64,000 nucleotides of DNA from Nemopilema nomurai (taxonomy: Eukaryota; Cnidaria; Scyphozoa; Rhizostomeae; Rhizostomatidae), in assembly GCA_003864495.1 (NCBI GenBank), contig ML133378.1, positions 1,273,009 to 1,337,008 of the forward strand. Direction: 5' to 3'. How positions within the stretch are numbered: position 1 is the stretch's first letter; each line of letters begins with the position of its first letter. The notes under the pieces are model-generated. The model saw nothing but the letters and a program-made list of their open reading frames with translations. It had not been told where the DNA came from and did not search any database. The translations under genes and the position numbers were made by a program. Positions 57,765 to 64,000 of the stretch are shown piece after piece.

Positions 57765-60700
57765 CTTATTTTTCCGCACTCTCTGTGCTTCTTCGTAAGA
57801 AATCCTGTTGCCTATGACAGATTTAAAGTAGTGACCCAACCCTCGAAAAAGAGCCCTTCCTTTAATGTAAACGGGTGAAATCATTCGCCACAGGAATAAA
57901 CGGGGGTGACTGGTTCAAGATTGAGTGTCATGAAGGTACAACGGCAATCTTATAAAAGAAATGTCGACAGTAATCAATAATCGGGCTATCGTGGGCAACC
58001 AATCATCCAATGGATCGTGATCCAAGTGCATATTTGATGCAGCCATCCTCTTGTAGTCTTAGCGAATGCCTAAGTCGGGAAGATTCAATTGTCAAAATCG
58101 CAATTGCTGTATACCGGAAGAAGTTGAAGCAAGATGCTTACCTCGAATTGCGTCAGATCATTTCTTCCAAACATGTCACTAACCAGGGGCATCACGTTTT
58201 GACCTCAAGTTCAAAATCAAGAGATTCGACCACAATCAGTTCAACCAACGGGACCAGGTGGCAAAGGAGGTTGTCGGGCCCCTCTGAAAAACTGTCACTT
58301 ATTGACAGAACTAAGGAAGCCGATTGAGAACTATTGTCTTACAGTAATTGCATCCCGCATTGTTAGCTCCTTGCATTGTCCTTGTTGCCATGGCTTCGTT
58401 GACACCTTTGGGGTGCTGGTATTTCTTTTTTGTGCGCGACGCCGAGCGACGCCTAATGACCCTCAAGAAATCGCGCAGGAGAACCACGGCCTTTTGGAAT
58501 CGCCATGATCAGAGAAATTAACACTGTTCTGGAGGCCTATTGTTTCAACCTATTGTTTTTGTTAAATGAAACGAAACGAAGAAAATGATTGATAGCTTGA
58601 TCAAAACGTTACTTCTGTGGAAGAAATTATAACCTTAGAAAATAATTCCGGATAATTTCTTTGTGAAGAAATGTTTTGTGGTACAAACATAAAATCTAAT
58701 TGTATCACATGCAAGAAAACGTGCAAGCCTGGTTTGCCCTAAAATGAATAGTATCTAACAGTTGACTGGGAAACGAATTTCCAGCACCAATTTTGACTAT
58801 GTTGCTCCTGTTGAGGAGATGCGACTAGCTGATGGAAGGGAAAATTGAGAAACTTTGCAGCAAAGAATTGGATGATTCACAATATTTGGCCGGATATAGT
58901 GTATGAAATGTTTTAAAGAAGGTGGAACAGATTCCAATCTGCAAAATGTATGAACTAAATCATTGAGGTGCTTGAATATTTCATGGAAGGGAAGCAAACA
59001 CCACAGAGATTGATTGAGACCGACGGTAGGGGTTGAATGCTAGCAGCCAAAGTCGAGATGCAAGAAATGTTCCAGCGTGCTAAAGAAAGGACACAAAATA
59101 TATGGTAGCTTCCCTTCTGATGAACAATGAAGTTTTGGCTCAGAGGTGAACTATAATTTGCTGGTAAACATTTTAAAATTATGTTTACAAGAGTTTTTCG
59201 TATGCAAAGGGCATGACAAAGAAATATAAGCTTGCATTGAAGAAGATTGAGTTCACAGGAAAGAAGGAAAAATAAGAGGCAATTGATGCACTTGCTGTTT
59301 TGTTGTCTCACATGATGTAGTTTCGATGACATTTTTGTTGTACACACCGCGTGTTCTTTCTATCAGCTCTCATCCTGAAATTCTTACTGAACATGCAATG
59401 GTGTCAGGAGTGGGATACCAACCCACGCTCGCGAATAAAACAACTGACGTATCTGAGACGTATCTCAAAATTACACTTACTTCCAAATTTATTTGATAAT
59501 AGTAGAAAAACTTTTTATCACCGAGTTCACCATGCACTTTTACAAATGTAATATTAATCTGGATTTTCCCATGCAGCTTCCAATTTGCAGTGGTACATTT
59601 TCCCCATGCAGCGCTTTTGATGTATACACATTCCGGGTTCAAAATGCGTTACCAAAAAGCTTTGAAAAAATTTGATTAGGTCAATAATCAGCGCCATGAT
59701 ACCTTCTTTTTCACACCTAGCACTTTGCTTGAAGTAAACATGCCTTTGAATACCGTGCTGACAAATTTGCATTTTCATCCATGTCTTAAGTAGAATACAA
59801 ACGTAAGGCCTGACTCTCGTAGCAGTGAACTTGGTAAGAAAGATTAGGCACAAAAATTAAATAGCTTTGCAAATAGCTTTTAGAGAAAGATATTTTACGT
59901 TGCTCACATGACGGCTGTAAAGACTTTCAGATCATCGTTTATTTCTGCTGGCTATGGAATCACAGAAAAACTTGCTTTTGGGGAATTTCCTTACTGCTTC
60001 ATTAGAGCCTGGTTTTCGTTGGAGTCGTGAAAATGAAATACTGACTGCAAGGCAAACTCTGAGATCTGTTGCTGCTTGTTGCCGTCTTCTTCTCATTACA
60101 TGTTTACGTATGCATTAAAATGTTCGTGACTGCATAATACAGATTTGACCTGAAAAATGGTGCACTTTAAGAGACTATCTTCGTCAACTCAGTGAGGACC
60201 AGTCTGTTAATCTGACATAACCCTTCAGTAATCATTCACAATTTTAACAGATAACACCCTGAAGCTTATCTGTTTTGTAATCTTCTGCTTGAAGACTCAC
60301 GGGTGTTGTTTTTTGCTAACCTTGTCTTTTTCAAGGCTATTTCCCCTCTAGCACAGTTGGCGCACGTTAAGCTGTTTTCTGGTGAGTCTCGTCTTGTACA
60401 AAACCATAGTTCAATGATTATGAACGCCCCGTTCTCCCAATCGTATTGCTCGTGAGAGTTTGTAAAGCAAGCATGTATAAATTTCTGGGCGACTCCATGC
60501 TTTTCGAATTTTGAAAATTATTTTTTCACTTCTGATTGGCTAAAATTTGCACAAGGTCCCTCGTTTTATTTGCTAAATTCCACGTGTCATATTCTGTCCG
60601 TGTTTTGACTTATTTTGCAAATTTCTGGCGCAATCTTGGCTTCCGCTCGAATAATTTTTATACGGGAGTCGAATGCGATATATTTATACGAGCCCAGACT

Positions 60701-61289
60701 TGTGGCACTACGCATGCGCCTCGTGTCATGTGCTGTATGTCGCTCCATTCTAGAATGCGAGCGTTCAATTCTATTGACGAGTATTACGGTAGGAAACCAA
60801 CTTCAATACTTGCACATAACAGTTGTGTGATGTTTTTGGTTCGACACTCTTCATAGCATGCTAACTATGGAGAAAATGACCAAAGCAGGCAAAATATATG
60901 TATTGCATTTTCAGTGTCTTATGTGTTTTTCGATCCGCACCTGGCTATTTATCTTGAAGGCTTTTGGTCATTTTCCGACGTTCGCATACTCAGACGAGTA
61001 CTTCAAAATTATGGCTCTGTGCTATATTACTTGTAGTAAGATGGGTTGTTTATGCAAATACTGGTGGTTGTTTTGTTGTCTATGATGAAATGAAATGTTT
61101 TAAAATGGAGGAATGCATACGTAGATTTCCTATAACTTTTTTTTGGAAGGCTATATTGCGTGAGGTTGCAAGCCATTAGGGAAGTGAAACTTCTCAGTAT
61201 GCTGTTAGCCTTTTGAAATGGGTTCCGATGTTTTGTCTAGGGCAGAGTTCTAATTATTTATGTTCAGGTAAGATGTTCAGAGCTAGCCT

Positions 61290-61895
61290 GGAAACTAGCC
61301 TTGCCTTTGGAAACTAGCCTTGCCTTGGAAACTAGCCTTGCCTTTGGAAGCTAGCCTTGCCTTTGGAAACTAGCCTTGCCTTTGGAAACTAGCCTTGCCT
61401 TTGGAAGCTAGCCTTGCCTTTGGAAGCTAGCCTTGCCTTTGGAAACTAGCCTTGCCTTTGGAAACTAGCCTTGCCTTTGGAAACTAGCCTTGCCTTTGGA
61501 AACTAGCCTTGCCTTTGGAAACTAGCCTTGCCTTTGGAAACTAGCCTTGCCTTTGGAAGCTAGCCTTGCCTTTGGAATAGCCTTGTCTTTGGAAACTAGC
61601 CTTGCTTTGGAAACTAGCCTTGCCTTTGGAAGCTAGCCTTGCCTTTGGAAACTAGCCTTGCCTTTGGAAACTAGCCTTGCTTGGAAGCTAGCCTTGCTTT
61701 GGAAGCTAGCCTTGCCTTTGGAAGCTAGCCTTTCCTTTGGAAGCTAGCCTTGCCTATGGAAGCTAGCCTTGCCTTTGGAAACTAGCCTTGTCTTTGGAAG
61801 CTAGCCTTGCCTTTGGAAACTAGCCTTGTCTTTTGAAACTAGCCTTGTCTTTGGAAACTAGCCTTGCCTTTGGAACCTAGCCTCGCCTTTGGAAA
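61290..61895. repeat. 19-bp minisatellite, about 32 copies
   Basis: Head-to-tail copies of CTAGCCTTGCCTTTGGAAA with two interspersed variants (GGAAAC and GGAAGC) and a few 17-18-bp units. It spans roughly 600 bp. The variant order is not random: runs of the AAC type alternate with AGC types. Confidence 0.95.
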
Positions 61896-64000
61896 TCTTC
61901 TGCCTAATCTTTACGTTGTACGACTGCTGCAGCAATTTCTCCATTCAGCAAGCATGATCGATGACATTCATTCAGCACAAAGTCACATTAATTTCCCTTT
62001 TTACGTCATCGGGGTAATGCTTGAGGCTGGTCTCGTTACCGATCACAAAATGGCAGCGCCAACGATATAGAAGCGCCTTAGATGTCTATCTCAGGGGTTT
62101 GACCATTGTTTTCTGTGAGGCAAATTTCGTTTTAAAATGGTGGACCTGTGAACTTTCTATTGTTCAATTAGTGTTGTAAACCTTTTATTACAACCCGATC
62201 AAGTTATTACCAACTACTTTGATTGGATTTGCTGCAAAATAAACTCTGGATATGACATTGTTTAACTTATCCTCATTTAAAAACTGAACTTACTGAGATT
62301 ATAGGACAGAAATGTAGATAGGCCTAGAATGAAAATGGACAATTGCTAACATTTCAAAGTGCGTAGGTTTTTCCAGTGTACAAAACGAAGTAATAAAACG
62401 TCTAAGTCTTTGAATCCATCAAACATTTGCATTACAATATTGTTTTCAAAATTCACGTTAAGTGCTCCGCAGCTGCTGTCAACCATACAATTACACAAAA
62501 CTCTGCAATGAATGAACGAAATTCGAAAGGCAATAGAAAGATGAAAGATGTTTCAGGACATCTCACCACTTTTTATGCTAAAAAATCAGCGTGGAACTTC
62601 ATTAGATAAGGCCTTGCTTTTCGCGAAATTATAAGAGCTCGGTACTGGCGAAGATTTTTGCTGCCACCATTAAAAATGGCCGCAAAAACAAAATTTGCCT
62701 CGATCTGGCGGACAGAGTTAGACATCTAGCATTCTTATCATTGGGCAGTGCTGTAACAAACTTAAGGTGGTAATATTTCAAAGGCTTGAATATTTCAAAC
62801 TCGTTTCCAGCCTGCTGCATACAAATGTCCCGTGTTCAAGAGAGGCTTTAGTCTCAATACGTTCTTTCCGATTCTGGTCATGATGTCATTCTATAGCAGC
62901 ACGTGTTCATTATTTACAGCTTGATTTCTTCTACACAGGTAAACCCGTTTTGTAGGCCGTCCCTAGTCTCCCCTGAAAAGTTTTTGCTGTAAATCGGTTT
63001 CTTTAATCACAAAATGTATCAGCTTTGCTGTTTATCAATAAGTAAGATCTAGGCTTGACCTGCCTTCAGCTAAAATTAATAACATCGGCCATCTGTTTAT
63101 GATTAATGCATTCCACGTGATTTCGTGAATAAGGAAGCACAGTTTTATAGCTAAATGCCACCTAATTTGCCTTTGGTTCCTTCCTACCTCTGCCTATCAT
63201 TAAAACAGTAACTGCGAAAAGATCTCTTTACTTTCAAGGACCTTACTGTTTTAATGAACCTCCAAGAGACATGTGTTCCCTGAACACAGTTGTGATTTTT
63301 GAATCAAAGTTGAGAGAGCAATTTTTATTGCAAGAGGAATTGTAGATAAAAGAGCAATTTGAAGGCTTTAATTTCAAGATTCTACTGTTAGTAATGTCGT
63401 CGTTAGCGTTTCGGTTTTCTAAGATTGTGTTTATTTATAACCGGGGGCCGTGTTGCTGAAAGGATGATATTGTATACATAATTATAGTGTTAGTATTAGT
63501 ACCAGCCTCTTTTGTCAACGTGTCGTATATTATTCTGTCAAAACCCAAACATATATTATTATACCCCAAACATATATTATTAAGCCAGGGTCTTTTTGGT
63601 AGCTGAAGTGCAGTCGAAGCCGTTGTTAGATATCCAGCGGATGCCTGGAAAACGAGGCTCTTATTTTGTTGTTACGTGGGCCCGTTTTGACTTGCTTATT
63701 TCAATTTTGGCGCATTTTTCAAAAGGTCACCTTGCCTTCTAGAATGACCGAAGCGGATCATCAAGAAAAACGTCTGTCACTCAAAAATGGGCCGAGGTGA
63801 GTTTGGCTTGTTCACAGCTGAAAACTTACCGCCTTACCGTGCAGTGAGTGGAGTTCCTAAAGGGAGTAGAAGCATAGATGAAGCACTTTCTAGAAATAGA
63901 CAGTACAGACCCTGCGCAGTGTAGTCACATTGTAACTGTGCACGTGAAGTAGATTCAAAGGCATACCGCGTGCAATCTACAGTGGAAGTGAGCACGTGGA

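Larger units (their letters stand above)
53820..64000. other. Distal 10 kb, mostly non-coding
   Basis: No gene could be assembled. Short segments with good splice borders are listed as possible exons only. 58187-58257 reads FDLKFKIKRFDHNQFNQRDQ, 60336-60381 reads AISPLAQLAHVKLFS, and 63743-63796 is 54 nt, phase 0 on both sides, followed by GTGAGT. They could be 3' exons of the sorting nexin or belong to another gene. The region also holds an 18-bp, a 15-bp and a 19-bp tandem array and a tRNA-like element. Confidence 0.45.

Overview
The window looks like animal nuclear DNA, most likely from a cnidarian and probably an anthozoan. Every recognised protein is a metazoan family member cut into many short exons by GT-AG introns. 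The intergenic DNA is AT-rich, and there are tandem minisatellites, MITE-like elements and a tRNA-derived repeat. A single-exon, retinal-lysine-bearing opsin supports an animal source. The species assignment is inference; the sequence alone does not fix it.

Layout, left to right. (1) 102-2564 (+) holds the 3' half of a TGF-beta/BMP type II receptor-like serine/threonine kinase gene whose upstream exons lie outside the window. Its catalytic loop has lost both the catalytic Asp and the metal-binding Asn, so it is a predicted pseudokinase. (2) 2565-9480 is a long AT-rich intergenic stretch with one small inverted-repeat element. (3) 9481-15825 (+) is a 13-exon gene for the 26S proteasome ATPase Rpt6/PSMC5. 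Two of its introns carry minisatellites and one uses a GC donor. (4) 19605-31073 (+) is a 10-exon gene for a phosphatidylinositol 5-phosphate 4-kinase (PIP4K2 family). It has an antisense tRNA-Gln(UUG) in intron 4 and a candidate cassette exon in intron 9. (5) From about 34.2 kb to at least 50.9 kb (+) there is a large gene for a PX-BAR sorting nexin. It has an unusual N-terminal extension made of a globular segment, a short coiled coil and a CCHC zinc-finger-like motif. Its last BAR exons were not securely found. A Harbinger-like MITE sits in its introns. (6) 52743-53747 (-) is an intronless opsin-like GPCR that keeps the retinal lysine but lacks the E/DRY and NPxxY motifs. (7) 54-64 kb is mostly non-coding with repeats: a tRNA-like element without an anticodon arm and a roughly 32-copy 19-bp minisatellite.

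The genes do not form a functional unit. They are independent loci of proteostasis, phosphoinositide metabolism, membrane traffic, growth-factor signalling and photoreception. The observations most worth following up are the catalytically degenerate type II receptor, the zinc-finger/PX/BAR sorting nexin and the opsin lacking the usual G-protein contact motifs.
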